NCBI GenBank assembly: GCA_900618425.1
Contig: UZAN01040148.1
Location: forward strand, 1 to 64,000
Reading direction: 5' to 3'
DNA: 64,000 nt
Source of the DNA: Echinostoma caproni
Lineage: Eukaryota > Platyhelminthes > Trematoda > Plagiorchiida > Echinostomatidae
Shown piece after piece: positions 11,331 through 23,559 of the stretch; the stretch's first letter is position 1; every line of letters starts with the position of its first letter. Made by a program: the position numbers and the translations under genes. Under the pieces are notes generated by a model. That model did not search any database, was not told where the DNA came from, and saw only the letters and a list, made by a program, of their open reading frames with translations.

Positions 11331-13560
11331 ACATTGCCGAAAAATCTCGGTTGCGTTGATTCACCCATGGTTTAATGATTCGAAAATGATGAAATAATGT
11401 TTGATGAGCAGTGAATACATTACAGAATTATTGTTGTGTTATTAAAATCGTCGTAGAAAACCAGTAAATCCATTTCAACAACTGCCTCATTGGGACAGAA
11501 AAATAAACCTGCCTAGTGTTTATCTATCAGGGTGCAGATAATATGCACAGACGATACCTCTGGCAGTGAACCGAAATTTAGTCGGAAAGATATATTCTTC
11601 ATAACGAGGCGTAACTGATTGCCAAAAGCGGTTACCCTGTTGGGATGAAACAGGTATACATAGCTAAATTTTCAGAGTGACAGCAATGCCCGTAACCTGT
11701 ATACAGTCCTGGAATACCCTTTTTATCAGTCGAGCTTCTTAGTGTGCTCTTCTCAAGACTCCTCCTGTACCCCAAGGTAATGAAAAAGCTGAGTAACATT
11801 TGGACATGGAACTAAACCGTTTGAAGATGAATATTCTCCCCATAAAACATTGTGACAGAAAATGCGACGAATTAGCTGGTAAATAAATCACCAAGAATGC
11901 CTTTCTCGCTGTTGTTATCTTTGAATTAATTTCATAAACGTCAACTGGAAAAACTAATTTTCACCACCTTTTAACACATTGTTTGATTGGCTTTCGTCTC
12001 AGTCCAAAACTTGGGTTGGTTTTCTCTTGTCCATATCAATGGTATTGTTCTGGTGAAGTAGAAAGCTCATCTTGTTTGTTATTTTATGGTGAAAAGTTTA
12101 ATGAAATGGTATGCAAATTACCTCCTACAGAATGGCTTTGTTCAGCTGCAGCATGTCTTCAAATACCCTATTTTGAAGTCATTTATCAGTTTTGAAAAAC
12201 CTTATAAAACGGTGGGATTTTGAGTGGAAAAGAAAATTTGCTAGGTAAAATTCAATTTATTGTTGTATGTACGGAGAAAAATCATAAGTTTCTTATTTTC
12301 CATTACTCTCAAGTGAGCTGAAATTCCTGATGATCAGTTTTTGAGAAGGGATTATCTGAATCGATTTCTATTGTGTGCACAAAGCTAAAATCAACTTTGT
12401 ACGGTTAGCAACAGCCTAGCTATTTCGCATTGATTCGATAAAACTGAGTGCACAAATGTGAATACCGAATGGCCATTGATCCAATCCAATGACAAGGTAC
12501 AGTACATGGCGTTCTACTGTCCGAAGCCGTTCACGGTTCTATCCAATGTGCACTCTGACTGCCATTTTGTCGTTCTGCTTTGACACGCGCTATCACAAAT
12601 GAAGGCGGACTGGTAGATCAGCATGTTGATGATAAGAAAAAGAAAACGCAACTTGTTCCAGTCCCGGAATCGGTTGGCGAAGCGTAAGAGTATGCTATTG
12701 AATATAGTAGGGGATCCTTGTTCGCATATTAGACCGCAATTCCTTCCGATCGGTAGTGAACTGCCCCAGACGTATTCAATTATCCCTATTACATCCGATA
12801 AGATTACGAAATCAGAATATAGCGACGAAAACCGTGGAATGAATCGTTAAAAAGTGAGGAATTTTGTTCTTGTGATGGGATAATTTTGAAAGGCATGGAG
12901 AAAATCAATTAATTCACCACAACTGTCTCTGGAAGCGGAGAGCAATGAAACAGTTTGAGCACTGTGAATAGTAGTAAAAGTGTTTCGTAGTGCGTATGTT
13001 ACAGTTGACAACAGCAACGGAACCGTCCACAGTTATTCATTCGCACTCGAATCTTCATACAACATCCAAAAATATACAGAATGGATGAGAATAAAAAGGT
13101 GAAAAATTTAATTTGGTTTAATCAAAAAATACGAAGTTACGCGCAAAATAGATCGATATGCACCGCGTATGAATCAATACAAAAGTCACAGATCCAAAAG
13201 GTAGCTGCTATTTGACCACGAAAGGGCTATGAAGCTTATTCAGATTTTTACCGACCTAAAGTATTCTATTTTTTGAACTCGTGCATACCAACTCTTATCA
13301 AGATGCAGTAAATTGAGTTGATTTTTGAAAGCCGGATTATTGTGAGTGATAAACGGAGGTCAGTCACCGATTGCTTGTCATTATCATCATTGTCATCATT
13401 AACAACAATATCACCATCCATCACTGTACAGTGTATTGCAGTAAGGCTAACTTCACTGATCGCTGCCAAACTCATATTACATACAATTTAAGTGAGAATA
13501 TAAAAGTAGGATAGGGATTGAATCTATTTTTAGAGACGTGAAAAGAAAGCAAACCCCTAT
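11331..13560. other. Unassigned
   Basis: No element or gene is supported. Open frames are short. A TTATCATCATTGTCATCATT microsatellite-like patch lies at 13380-13400. Confidence 0.45.
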
Positions 13561-13569
13561 GGTCACATC

Positions 13570-14200
13570 ACGGAGTTAACAGTTCAACTATGCATACACA
13601 CGTTTTCAGGCGACTTAGTTTGCAATGACAACAAGACCACCACTGATTTCGGTTTGCAGCCATGGCCTTCACCGTCTCTAAACATCCATTTAAAGAGTCT
13701 TTTGGACCTTAACCCGGAAGATAAGAGATACCAACTCTACCTAATCGCTCAGTGCATTTCTTCATGTCTTACCTCCACTTTTTCTGCTGGCCTCCACGTG
13801 ACTTCCTTCAGTCTGCAACAGCCACAACAAATAAGAAGCGGAGCGGTAGGCAACCGTTAAACATGTGATAAACTTATCCTAACCAACGGAGCGTATTGAG
13901 CTGAATTCGATGCACTTTCGAGTTCGTGTTCGATGCATTCCCAACCAACCGATGATTTACTTCCAGGTTACTAACCCGCTCACTCCATCCCACCTGCACC
14001 AGACTACCTAAGTATCGATTGTCGAAAACCACTAGGCGAGGGATGCCTTCTACCAGTGAATCCAAGGTCTCACAACCGTAAGGCACAACTGATCGTACAG
14101 AGGCGCAGTATGCACAAACGTTCGACTTCAGTTAAACGTCAAGTCGGCGACACAGGTATCTTCATACTGTGTGCACTGCTCTATCCTTGAAAACGCGGGT
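13570..14200 (-). pseudogene. RTE-like LINE, C-terminal end of ORF2 (fragment)
   Basis: Read on the minus strand, the fragment carries the segment that follows the reverse transcriptase in RTE-type LINEs: YCASVRSVVPYGCET (about 14050-14110), VFDNRYLGSL, GWSERVSNLEVNHRL and LNTLRWLG. After a frame break come RGGQQKKW, MKKCTER (about 13735-13800) and, further on, AMAANRNQWWSCCH. The order and spacing match the LYGCET...RVSN..VR.R..G...LRWLGH...W...MKKC pattern of these elements. Catalytic domains are missing upstream, and frameshifts and stops break the frame repeatedly, so it is a dead 5'-truncated copy. Confidence 0.75.
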
Positions 14201-14645
14201 GGTTATCTCCTTCGCCATCACAGAATATTGATTTAGAACGAAGTTATCCAACAAATGATAGCACATTCGTACCTGCAAATACACACCATATCCTTTAATA
14301 GTGCACATTTTAAGTCAGAACGAAGCTTAAATGGCGATGGCAAAGTTCGAAATAAAAGTATATACATCATTGCACAATAGCCGTTATCACCTGGCGCAAC
14401 AACAAATTGTTCCAACTTTAGGCTGCGTGCAATTTGCCATACCAAATTATCAGTGCTTATAACTACAATGTAATTAACTATATTAAAGATTCAAAGGTTG
14501 GAAGATCACAGATTTATTATGGAGATAACTTAAAAGCTCACACTTTTCTCGTCCCATAGGTTCGTGTTGTGGTTGAAAGGCAGTGATACATACAATTCCT
14601 TGTGTAAAATGTCACATGATATGGGATTCTTCTACTACTGCACGC
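14201..14645. other. Unassigned
   Basis: Nothing recognised between the two minus-strand LINE fragments. Confidence 0.4.
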
Positions 14646-14649
14646 CGCT

Positions 14650-15845
14650 TCACTTCACTTATGTTGGGATGTAAGGGGCACTAATGTTCCATCCGGTCTC
14701 AGTTTGGTGCACAAACGACACGTGGGGTAGGAGAGAGTTTCAGATCGAGCACACTCTGACTGCGAATGACAGACGCCGGTATTCCAGTCGGCATTTTGAG
14801 ACCACTAGTTTGAACGGATGTCCCCTACGATAAACGTTGGGTGATAGTTTTAGCAGTGGGTGGCACGGATGGCTTTGGTTTTGCATAATCTGATATACCA
14901 TAACCATGTATCTGATGCGTCGCTAGTGATTGGAATATAACCTCAGCGACTTCAATCTCTCTGCGTATGAATAACAATTTTAACCCCCTGACCTTTTTGG
15001 TGGTCACCCTTTGTGGACACTCTAGCATTTTACAGTCACATTTTAGCCATGGATTCCATGCCTGGATGGCGTACTCTGTGGGTAGGCGAATATATGTTGA
15101 TAGTAGACGAGATAAAAGCGTTGACTCGAACCGGCCAAAGACCCACTTACACAAACCCACATTCTTTACAACTGCGTTCGACACCTAGGCGCAATTGATT
15201 GAGCAGCTCAATTTCTCTTGAATGATGATGCCTAGGTCCTTCTCACTTGAGGCATGTGAAGTTGTTTATTTCCGAGGAAATACAAAAATCGCCCCTTGTA
15301 TCGTAGAGATAGAATCTTACACTTTGGTACATTATATTCAATATCGTTCAGAAGAGACCGGAGATGAGCTGTTTTCAACTTTTCCTGGAATGCCAGCGAG
15401 CCCGCTGATTGCGTTACTGCATTCCAAATTTTGGCGTCGTCTGCAAGTAGTAATGACTTGGGCCCCAGAGCCTTCGGTTGGTCGTTTATGAATACTAGGA
15501 AAAGTTGCGGACCAAGCACAGATCTTTGTAGAATCCCACGGGTTATGCCCATAGGACTGGAAAGCGAATCAAAAACGCAAACCGATACGGTTCGAGGTCG
15601 GGGAAATGCTTTAATCCAGTCAAGCATAAAGCCCCGAATACCGCGATTATAAAGTTTCCGCAGTAGAATGTCGTGGTTCACTCGATCGAACGCCTTTGAG
15701 AAGTCTAGGTAAACAATGCTTAATGCATCGCCATAATCAACTGCTTTTCTCCATTACTCTCGTGTGATGAGCAAAGTGGTAGAGCAGGATCGGTTCTGTC
15801 GGAATCCATATTGATTCGGTGACAGAACCTATTAAAGGTGTTCAT
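14650..15845 (-). pseudogene. LINE reverse transcriptase, second type (Jockey/CR1 group), broken
   Basis: On the minus strand the order is that of a non-LTR reverse transcriptase: NQYGFRQNRSCSTTLLITRE (about 15760-15820), IVYLDFSKAFDRVNHDILL (about 15660-15720) with the first catalytic Asp, GITRGILQRSVLGPQLFLVF in place of the usual G.PQGS.LGPLLF, and SLLLADDAKIW with the catalytic pair LADD at 15436-15447. Then, in another frame, RLPTEYAIQAWNPW, LECPQRV (about 14990-15100), and a final FAVRV piece near 14760. The aromatic before ADD is Leu. At least two frame breaks and several stops make it non-functional. It differs in motif wording from the CR1-like copies elsewhere in the window, so it is a separate family. 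Confidence 0.8.
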
Positions 15846-16355
15846 CCTCTTAACCGTTGTGTAATCTCAACTAAATAAGAGACAAATAATTACTGAAATG
15901 TTATGAGAAGTTTCATATTGGAGCCAAAAATGACACTCTAGGTATTGGAAACAGGACATGTGAAAATCACCTGGCAAATTCAGTGCATGTTTCAAACTGG
16001 TCGAGTTCTATCAGCAGCACAGATCGGTCGAACCAAATGAGGATCGCACCAGGAAAAAAATAAAACCTTTTCCTTGTGGAATGAACCCTTAGTCTGAGAA
16101 AGAATGGTGACCAGTTAGACAATGCTTTTTGAAGGATCTAATTATGCTAATATAATCTATGGCACTTGAAAAAACAGGGAATATAGCGAATAGTTAGGAC
16201 ACAATCATTCATTTATGTACGTGCATGTTTATGTTCGGTGGAAGCGGATAAAAAACAATTTTTGCACTGTGGGATGACAACGTTTTGAATATCACTCACA
16301 TTTCATCGTGACCACCGATACTTTGGTATATATGGTTGTGTAGTCTGAGAACATG
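15846..16355. other. Unassigned
   Basis: Nothing recognised. Confidence 0.4.
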
Positions 16356-16359
16356 AGTG

Positions 16360-16615
16360 AGGTGATGATAATTAGGCGATGAAAGGTTCTGTCGACGGCC
16401 TACTTTGAGCTCTAGGGTGCGAGGTTTGAACCGCTTTAACGCCACTCATCTTTGGTAGTAGATGGCTTTGTTGCCGCTCGCTAAAACATCAGGCCCCTAT
16501 GTGGGTCGCTACTCAGAGTTCTGGGGTTAAGGTTGCCGGGCTGTGAGTGAACAACAGATTCCCGTAACTAGGGTGTTCATCACACAACTGTGGATAATAA
16601 AGAGATGTTTCTGGG
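16360..16615 (+). repeat. Possible tRNA-like SINE
   Basis: A B-box-like GGTTTGAACCG lies at about 16420-16430 within a tRNA-like context, and the block ends in GTGGATAATAAAGAGATG, similar to LINE or SINE tails. No clear A box and no second copy was found in the window, so the call is tentative. Confidence 0.3.
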
Positions 16616-17685
16616 AGTTATAGGTTAGGGGTCACATATAGAAGTAGTGGGTAGTTAATCTTGAATGCCCGTTGTGGACCTATGCGGTGCAAGGTGTTTA
16701 CGAAAAAAACAAGAATCACCTTTGAGATCGATCATGTTTTACCCCGATGAATTCAGCTTGGTCTATGTGCTTCACTTAGGCCTGTCTAATCAGTCATTCT
16801 GCGTCGTTTCGAGAAGGAGTTATGAGAGCGCAACTTTATATCGGCATTGAGCCTAAAATTTTCAATGCTTGATAGAACATCCACACATAGCATACCGAAA
16901 TTGTACTCCCAAGCTGCAGATATAGACGGAAACTAGAACCAGTAATGCATTGCTTCGAGAAACAAAGCTGATTTGATTCCCTGTAGAACATTTTACAACA
17001 AATTCAGGCTGAGTCATCCGGATCTATCTTTATCTGACTATAGTTCAGGGAGGTCGGCGTGAATGTCTTATACAGGCTTATTGTAACCGCATACTATTTC
17101 ATGGTGGGTGATAGTGACACACTTGGAGACGCGGACAAGGAGAGGAGAAAACTGGGATCATTGAAGCATTCCGTCGGACCAACGTCAGCCTGTGGCAAGC
17201 AGGGAGCACGTAAAACAAAATCGGTTATTGGCATCATGATGTGCAGGAAAAAAACTGCGCAGACCGATGTAATCAGCCCACTCGATAAAACAATAGATTA
17301 GGCATATCCACATTTTCAATGTTGGTGTATTTCGAGTGTTTTCCACACTGTTACGTGCGTGTGCATGTATATATGCGTTTAGTGCACGCAATATAGGTTA
17401 GGTCGCATGTGTGCACGATTTGGATTGGAATCAAAGAATAAATACCGCTGATTGTTGATTTTCAATCATCTGAATCCGCAATCATCTGGGCCTCGTATAA
17501 TACTGTCCAATTAAAATTCGGTTATGTATTTTGTATTTGTATTTGTATAACTTGTGCAGGCATATATACTTACATTTTAGTGAAGGTGTACACTGTTCGT
17601 CACGCGGAATGAAATAATAATAATAATAACGATAACACGAAAGGTCAAGATTGTTGGTGATATTTGTTTCATGCGCAAAACTTTT
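16616..17685. other. Unassigned; short simple repeats
   Basis: TTTGTATTTGTATTTGTA (about 17529-17547) and ATAATAATAATAAT (about 17611-17628) tracts. The latter may be a non-LTR 3' tail. No gene is supported. Confidence 0.4.
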
Positions 17686-17689
17686 TACA

Positions 17690-18827
17690 TAGTTCACTTG
17701 CAACCTGTTCCTTTTTGGTCAGGAGTCGGGTCAGGTAGGGTACAGGAGAATGTTTATGAACGTTAATACGAGAGGGTGGATGTCAAAGGAGCGTGTGGAC
17801 GGATGGGAACAACAAAATGATAGATTAGGGTGTAGTGAATGAAGAGAGTCATCTAAAATCTTACGAGCAAATTTAACACAAGAGGTGATGTGACCATCAA
17901 TGAATTCTGTGGATAATGAATCGATCGGAATTATTGATGTATGACTGATTATCATCAAACCACGGAGAATTACTTTAAATTCTTGTTTTAAAAGACCGGG
18001 GAATACAACAGGGGAGCAATAGAGTAGAATAGGTAAAACGCATTGATGAACCAAAGACGACAGGACTGACTGTAGGTTCCGGAATTGCCTAAGTTTTGTA
18101 ACTGAAAAGATAGGCGTCTGAGTTTTCCCAAGAAGTTGTTAATATGCATAGAACAATAAAAATCACTGTTGATGGTGACACCCAAGTACTTGAATGAGAT
18201 CATTCTGGATATAGGTTTACCGCTAAGGGTAGCAGGGTCCGTTGGAAAGACTGAAAATACACTTTACGCACTTAGATATATTAAGATTGAGACCGGATTG
18301 GTCAAAAACTGTACAATGTGGCATAGATGTTTAGTAAAGAAATGAAATTCCGAAGAAGATGAAGCCATCTGACACAAAATAACGTCATTAGCATACTTTT
18401 GGATGTACGCAGCGGATGGGAAAAGATAGGGAGATAGAACGGCACCTTGAAGAACACCAGAATTGTTAACAAGAGGTTTTAATGTCCTCCTTCCTAACTG
18501 GGTGCACTGAACCTTCCTGTCAGCAAACCATGAAAGTAGCTGTTTTGGAGTGCCGAAAAATTCAAGTTGGTAAAGAAGTGATGATCGGGAAACAGAACCA
18601 AACACAGAAGAATAGTCGAGAAAAGCACAAAGGACGGAATTGGCCGAATTGTTCAACGACTTGCTGATAAAACGCATCAGCGTGGATACGACATCCGATG
18701 TAGATCTGTTTGGTTTATATGTAAAATAAATGGGGTCGTAAGGAATTATGGTGATTGACTCCAACCGTCTCAGGATGACTTTTCTATAGGCTGTGAATTG
18801 AGAAACCGACGGTTTAAAATCGTTCAA
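17690..18827 (-). pseudogene. CR1-like LINE reverse transcriptase (frameshifted)
   Basis: Minus strand. First block (18827-18264): FTYKPNRSTSDVV, CAFLDYSSVFGSVSR holding the first catalytic Asp, then VNNSGVLQGAVLSPYLF and KYANDVILC with the catalytic box YAND at 18384-18395. Second block (18203-17988): SFKYLGVTI and LRRLSFQL. Third block (18054-17731): CVLPILLYCSPVVFPGLL and CVKFARKI, followed after another frame break by YLTRLLTKKE near 17700-17725. The motifs and order match the 1.8-kb copy. Palm, thumb and C-terminus are present across three frames; the endonuclease is missing. The first Asp of the YADD box is Asn, as in the 1.8-kb copy. Confidence 0.85.
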
Positions 18828-19732
18828 GTGTTATTATAACCGCAGCAGCTGAGTATTAAACTCCATACGAAATGGAGTTATTTCGGGACCACAGTTCATG
18901 TCACTGGAGCAAATATCCCAATTTGTGGGGAACTAGTCCGGCTACGAAACTGAGATTCAAATGAAAAAAATATAAATAACAGAAAACTGTCTTACCGATT
19001 ATTAGGAGGAAGTTTCAAAACCAAAACATGACATAACCGTCGGTAATTTAATGATGAAAAATAACGCGTGATTGTTAGAATGAAGATTCTATAAAGATGT
19101 ATTCAAAGTGTGAAGATGTGTTGTGGACATAATTTTTGCAAATTCACATACCCACCAGGACCTGAGTAATGTGTTGTCGGGGCAATCACCCAAACTGGGA
19201 TCTCGTGGATTTATCACAAAGTGATGTCCTCTGAGTACAATGAAATCGTCTGAGCAAAAACCGATGGAGAGTACTGTAAAGGAGATAGTGGGACTCATCA
19301 CAGCAGCACACATTACTAACTACCACATTTGAAGGTAGTCTAATTGAGGATTCGAGGTTTCGAGAGCAGGAACCAGATTAAATAAATCGAAAACCGTAAT
19401 CGATTTTTCCTGATATATATCACATCTTATGTCACTATCCTGTTTAGAAAATATTTTTTGTACGGTTTTCTTGTGTCCTAAAACACTGAAAGACCTTAGA
19501 ACTACGCCAAACAGCTGGCTTATTCAACATGTACATCAACCGCGGATTTTTACATCTATAGATTGCAGACAGGAAAATTGCATGCCGAATCATGTCCTAA
19601 TCACTCATTACACAACTCACCATCGGAATTAAACACTTTTGGCAAAGTATTGAAAATGGGTTCTCGTACCCCGGAAAAACTGAATTCTATTTCGTCCGTT
19701 TGCCGAACTTGGCAGCATATTTTCAAACGTTT
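18828..19732. other. Unassigned
   Basis: No gene or known element is supported up to the left Penelope arm. Confidence 0.4.
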
Positions 19733-19990
19733 CATCATCAGTGCTTGTGAAGTGGCAGTGTTCCGCTTGTTCCCGTTCAATTATATGTGTTCTTCTCCAT
19801 CGACTATGTTTGTCCCTTATTCTCACTGTGTTCGACTTGGTTCACCGGTTCAACTGGTGCCAGGGGGTGAGGCTAGGAAAGATTTTCCTTCCGTCAGGAT
19901 TGCGGTTTCGGTCTGTTCTCAGGTCATGGCGTGACTTTTCTTGTTGTGTCATTTGGTCCTTGATTTGCACTGACGTGTACATGTGATCCA
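19733..19990 (+). repeat. Inverted arm, left (Penelope pLTR-like)
   Basis: 258 bp that recur, reverse-complemented, at 20507-20764. I counted two differences, both at the inner end (ACTGACGTGTACATG against ATTGACGTGTACACG). Read outwards, the homology ends exactly at CTGATGATG. Penelope-like elements commonly carry such terminal repeats (pLTRs) in direct or inverted orientation, often with hammerhead motifs. Confidence 0.75.
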
Positions 19991-20491
19991 ATCCGAGAAG
20001 CCGACATACTCAAGAAGAAAGAGGAAAGATACCCGTAACTTCATCAAAAGAAGTCTGACTCAAAGAAAGAAAGAAACAGCAAACGGAGAATCGGGAATAA
20101 GAAAGACCCCGCCATACACCAAGGACATTGCGGAAATGACAGCAAGATTACTCAAATCATGTGCAATCCAAGTCGCCCATAAACCTACCACCTGTCTAAG
20201 GCGACTTCTGTCAAAACCAAAGGAGAGAACAGTTGCGAAGGACGAGAGCAGTATTATCCACAAAATAAACTGCCCAAAATACTATATCGGACTAACTGGA
20301 AGAAAACTTTTAACCGGATCCGTGAACACCAATTGGCAGTCGGGAGTCTTGACCAAATATCGTTGAGTTCCCTCCACGAAAGACAAGAAAGACATCAGTT
20401 TGACTTCGAATCAGTGAAAATTATGGACCTAGCTCGTCAAAACAGGCCAGAGAATTTCTCCATACTTGACACTCTTCAATCAACTCAATAA
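19991..20491 (+). pseudogene. Penelope-like element, GIY-YIG endonuclease end of the ORF (frameshifted)
   Basis: This encodes the end of a Penelope-like polyprotein: the linker and GIY-YIG nuclease that nicks target DNA. Seen: a PPYTKDIAEMTARLL segment, CAIQVAHKPTTCLRRLL, KPKERT, then SSIIHKINCPKYYIGLTGRK (about 20250-20310), the nuclease core with YIG and GR. At about 20301-20311 the frame shifts by one base, and NRIREHQLAVGSL, HQFDFESVKIMDLARQN and a stop at 20489-20491 follow in the new frame. The R.REH segment carries the Arg and Glu expected of the fold. No reverse transcriptase is present: the left arm sits directly upstream. The copy cannot move itself. Confidence 0.8.
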
Positions 20492-20506
20492 ACAGACACG
20501 TCGAAC

Positions 20507-20764
20507 TGGATCACGTGTACACGTCAATGCAAATCAAGGACCAAATGACACAACAAGAAAAGTCACGCCATGACCTGAGAACAGACCGAAACCGCAATCC
20601 TGACGGAAGGAAAATCTTTCCTAGCCTCACCCCCTGGCACCAGTTGAACCGGTGAACCAAGTCGAACACAGTGAGAATAAGGGACAAACATAGTCGATGG
20701 AGAAGAACACATATAATTGAACGGGAACAAGCGGAACACTGCCACTTCACAAGCACTGATGATG
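20507..20764 (-). repeat. Inverted arm, right (Penelope pLTR-like)
   Basis: Reverse complement of 19733-19990, about 99% identical. It begins 15 bases after the endonuclease stop codon. The outer end is CTGATGATG (20756-20764); sequence beyond the two arms is unrelated, which marks the element boundary. Confidence 0.75.
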
Positions 20765-20769
20765 TCAAC

Positions 20770-20995
20770 TCTGCTGGTGGTGAGAAGTTTGCATATAGAT
20801 TGCCGAGCCCGGCGAATAAGCGAAATGAAATTAAGCAGTATTGTTGACTGGTATGAATACTGTACTCGAGTTTTGCTCATTTTTTAACCCATTAGTGGTG
20901 AATATCCAGCAGGAGTTAAACTCTGAACCACTTGGATAGAAAGAAGGTATGTGCACCACAGTATCAATCAGCTCACACAAGGGCTAACTAAAATA
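20770..20995 (-). repeat. Hammerhead-bearing SINE, copy E (degenerate)
   Basis: On the minus strand a head with GTGAGCTGATTGATACTGTGG (about 20955-20975) and GTGGTTCAGAGTTTAACTCC is followed by CTAATGGGTT...GAGCAAAACTCGAGTAC (about 20860-20893). The latter matches CTGATGAGCT...GAGCGAAACTCGAGTCT of copy C with several substitutions. The palindromic ACTCGAGT of stem III is intact but core bases are lost, so it is inactive. Confidence 0.5.
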
Positions 20996-21237
20996 CAAAT
21001 TCAAATTCGTTTAGATTTCATCTGCGGTGAAAACTAAAGAGGTTATTTAGCCGACAGTGACAAGCGGAGGCTCAGCTAACTTTCTAAAATCTCTAATCAA
21101 CCACCTATCACCATATTGACATTGGACAAAACCCACTGGGGTAAACCTGCTAGGTTAGAGCAAATTCACGTTTAACACTCAGTTGCTTGTGAGTTATTGC
21201 ATGAGATAACTGCCACATATCTGATTGGCGGTATTTC

Positions 21238-21350
21238 ATTTCAGCTGGTTGGTGCAGTGGTAACACTTGTGATGGGTCCGGAATCCAAACATCTGACTGA
21301 CCGCCGGTGATACACTAGTGAACTAGTAAAGTGATAATCATAATCAATCA
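21238..21350 (+). repeat. Hammerhead-SINE head, copy F
   Basis: CAGCTGGTTGGTGCAGTGGT followed by GATGGGTCCGGAATCC reproduces the family's tRNA-like head (A and B boxes) on the + strand. The expected hammerhead position reads ACACTAGTGAACTAG, too eroded to fold. ATAATCATAATCAATCAACT resembles the family tail. Confidence 0.45.
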
Positions 21351-23555
21351 ACTCAATGTTATTCATTCTACATCGGTACCACAATTATCGAAAAGTTTAT
21401 TATGAAAGAAGCACCCCTCTCTCAGTTTGAGTGGAAAACAAAGAGCATGATCATATTCCAACCAACTGAAAATACAGATAAACTGAGTTCGTGCATTCTA
21501 ATGGATAGTTCATAGCCTTGATGAGACATCCTCACCGAATATCTGTTATATATAAAGAGTTTAGTGTAATTAGCAAGCTTCTTAGATGGATCTGTCCTTT
21601 GTTTTTCCCGTGAGTGGCGATTTACCAATAAACGATTTATGGCCTCAGGTTTACATGCTCTGTTTTGTGAGTTTGCCATCACCTTGAGAATAAATTACTA
21701 ATGTTGACGTATAACATGGCTCCTCTGTAAAATAAATCAATATATAAACTATTCTGAATAGCACTTTACCATGTTGATTCAAAAATTTAATTATATTTTT
21801 ATTTAAAGCTTTTTCCGACCTAGTTGATAGAAGAAAAGCTTAAACGTTTCTATCGATATTGAAGTTGATATGCTTATATCACTAATGGTTATATTCACAA
21901 TGCGGAATCTCCCTATTGCGCATCCCCACAATTCTTCACCATTACATAAGTAAGCTTCGATGTTCGGTGTGCTAGCTCAGGGTCGAGCAGAAATCGTCAC
22001 GATCTAAAACTATCCCGATATTTGGTTCTAGCTGTAACTAAAAACATTTGGCTACTACAGTAACACTGATAGATGTGATTATCTGTCTGTTAATGGAGGC
22101 TGTTCATCGTTTGATACGTGTTGACCTGTATTTCACCACACCTACACCGTTATGTACCTAAAGGATAGAACTGAACATGAAAACTAGACCAGCCGATAGG
22201 CGAAATTGCATACATCATGACTGAATTGGAATGGTGTAATTGCAAACTTACGTGTAGCAAACCGGTTCACTTGTCCCGGCTGATCCGTCACCCGGGATTG
22301 TCGGTCCGGAATTTTCGATCAGCTAACGAGTGAGCGAATTTCGGCCGTTTCATATCTGATGCGCTGGATGAATACGAACAAACAAAAAAGCATTCATCAT
22401 GACTACCAAAAACCGTTCATGACAAACAAACAGACTAGTCCGTATGTCATTCCCGTTTCCTGTAATGTGCACCGATCTCGGTTACATAGATCGGTTCTGG
22501 TGCGTGTGGGATCACAGTCACAGAATTGGGTCATTCAGTCAGGTGTTGTTTGCATGTTGTTACAACGATCATGTGATCAGTAACAGTACAAGCACACAAA
22601 AAATCCAGCAAGTATAAACCAACACAGAATCACACAAATTGCGCCCGGAAATTGTCCACTGTCAGAACGATCGGATCAGTGATTACATCGCTGGAAATGA
22701 TTGCATCTGAAATGTGAACTTTGCCGAGGTCTTTCACAATTTGCAAACAGAATAATTCTTTTTTTGGTACTGTTGTCTAATGGGTGACCGAAAACAGGCT
22801 GCGCCTTACTCACATGACTTCTGAACAAATAACCGGTGAAGTTTGATACATTTGTCCAGACGTGAACGGCAAGGAGTAGAGAATGACAATGATAATTCGC
22901 AGTTTCTGGGTAGATTTTGCGGGATGGAGTATGGCACTTTCGAGTCATTCAAAAGACTAACTGCGTATAGCGTAATAGGACCGATCGCAAACAACTGGTC
23001 AGGTCGAATGATCTTTGCTTTCAAATCAGGTGTCGTGAAACGCGGACAAAACTCATACAATATGACATGCTGTAAAAACGTTTTTTTTGAGGAAGTTCAG
23101 CACGCCCGGTCGTTTAACTTTCCGTTCACTACAGACGGGGTCTCTAAAATTGGCTATGCCCGCCAAAATCCACTACAAAATTGATTATTGCCATCTAATT
23201 CAGTCATTTTTGTGTCATTGCGGTTAATGGTAAACATCGTTGTGACATATTAAATTCATTACAGCGTTTTACACCCATTTCGAGAATTACCGTCTTTGGG
23301 AGACCTGTGTATAATAAATCCAAATAAATTTACCCAATCGCGCAAGGACGTCGGAGGAATCATTGCAGCTTTGAAAAGTAAATTGACTTAAGAACGTTAT
23401 CTACCAGATGTGCGTTTCCTACATTACCAGCTGCTATGTCTGTTCGCTGCTTGAAAATCTATTAGATTTCTGCGACCTTATTAGATTTAGCAACTATTCC
23501 CAACTCAGAATCATTTTCATTCAAGAAACCCAATTACCTAGGTCAGCTATTTTCT
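21351..23555. other. Unassigned
   Basis: No element is recognised. The longest open frame (22843-23184, +) has no domain I know and is within chance length. Confidence 0.4.
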
Positions 23556-23559
23556 TTAA

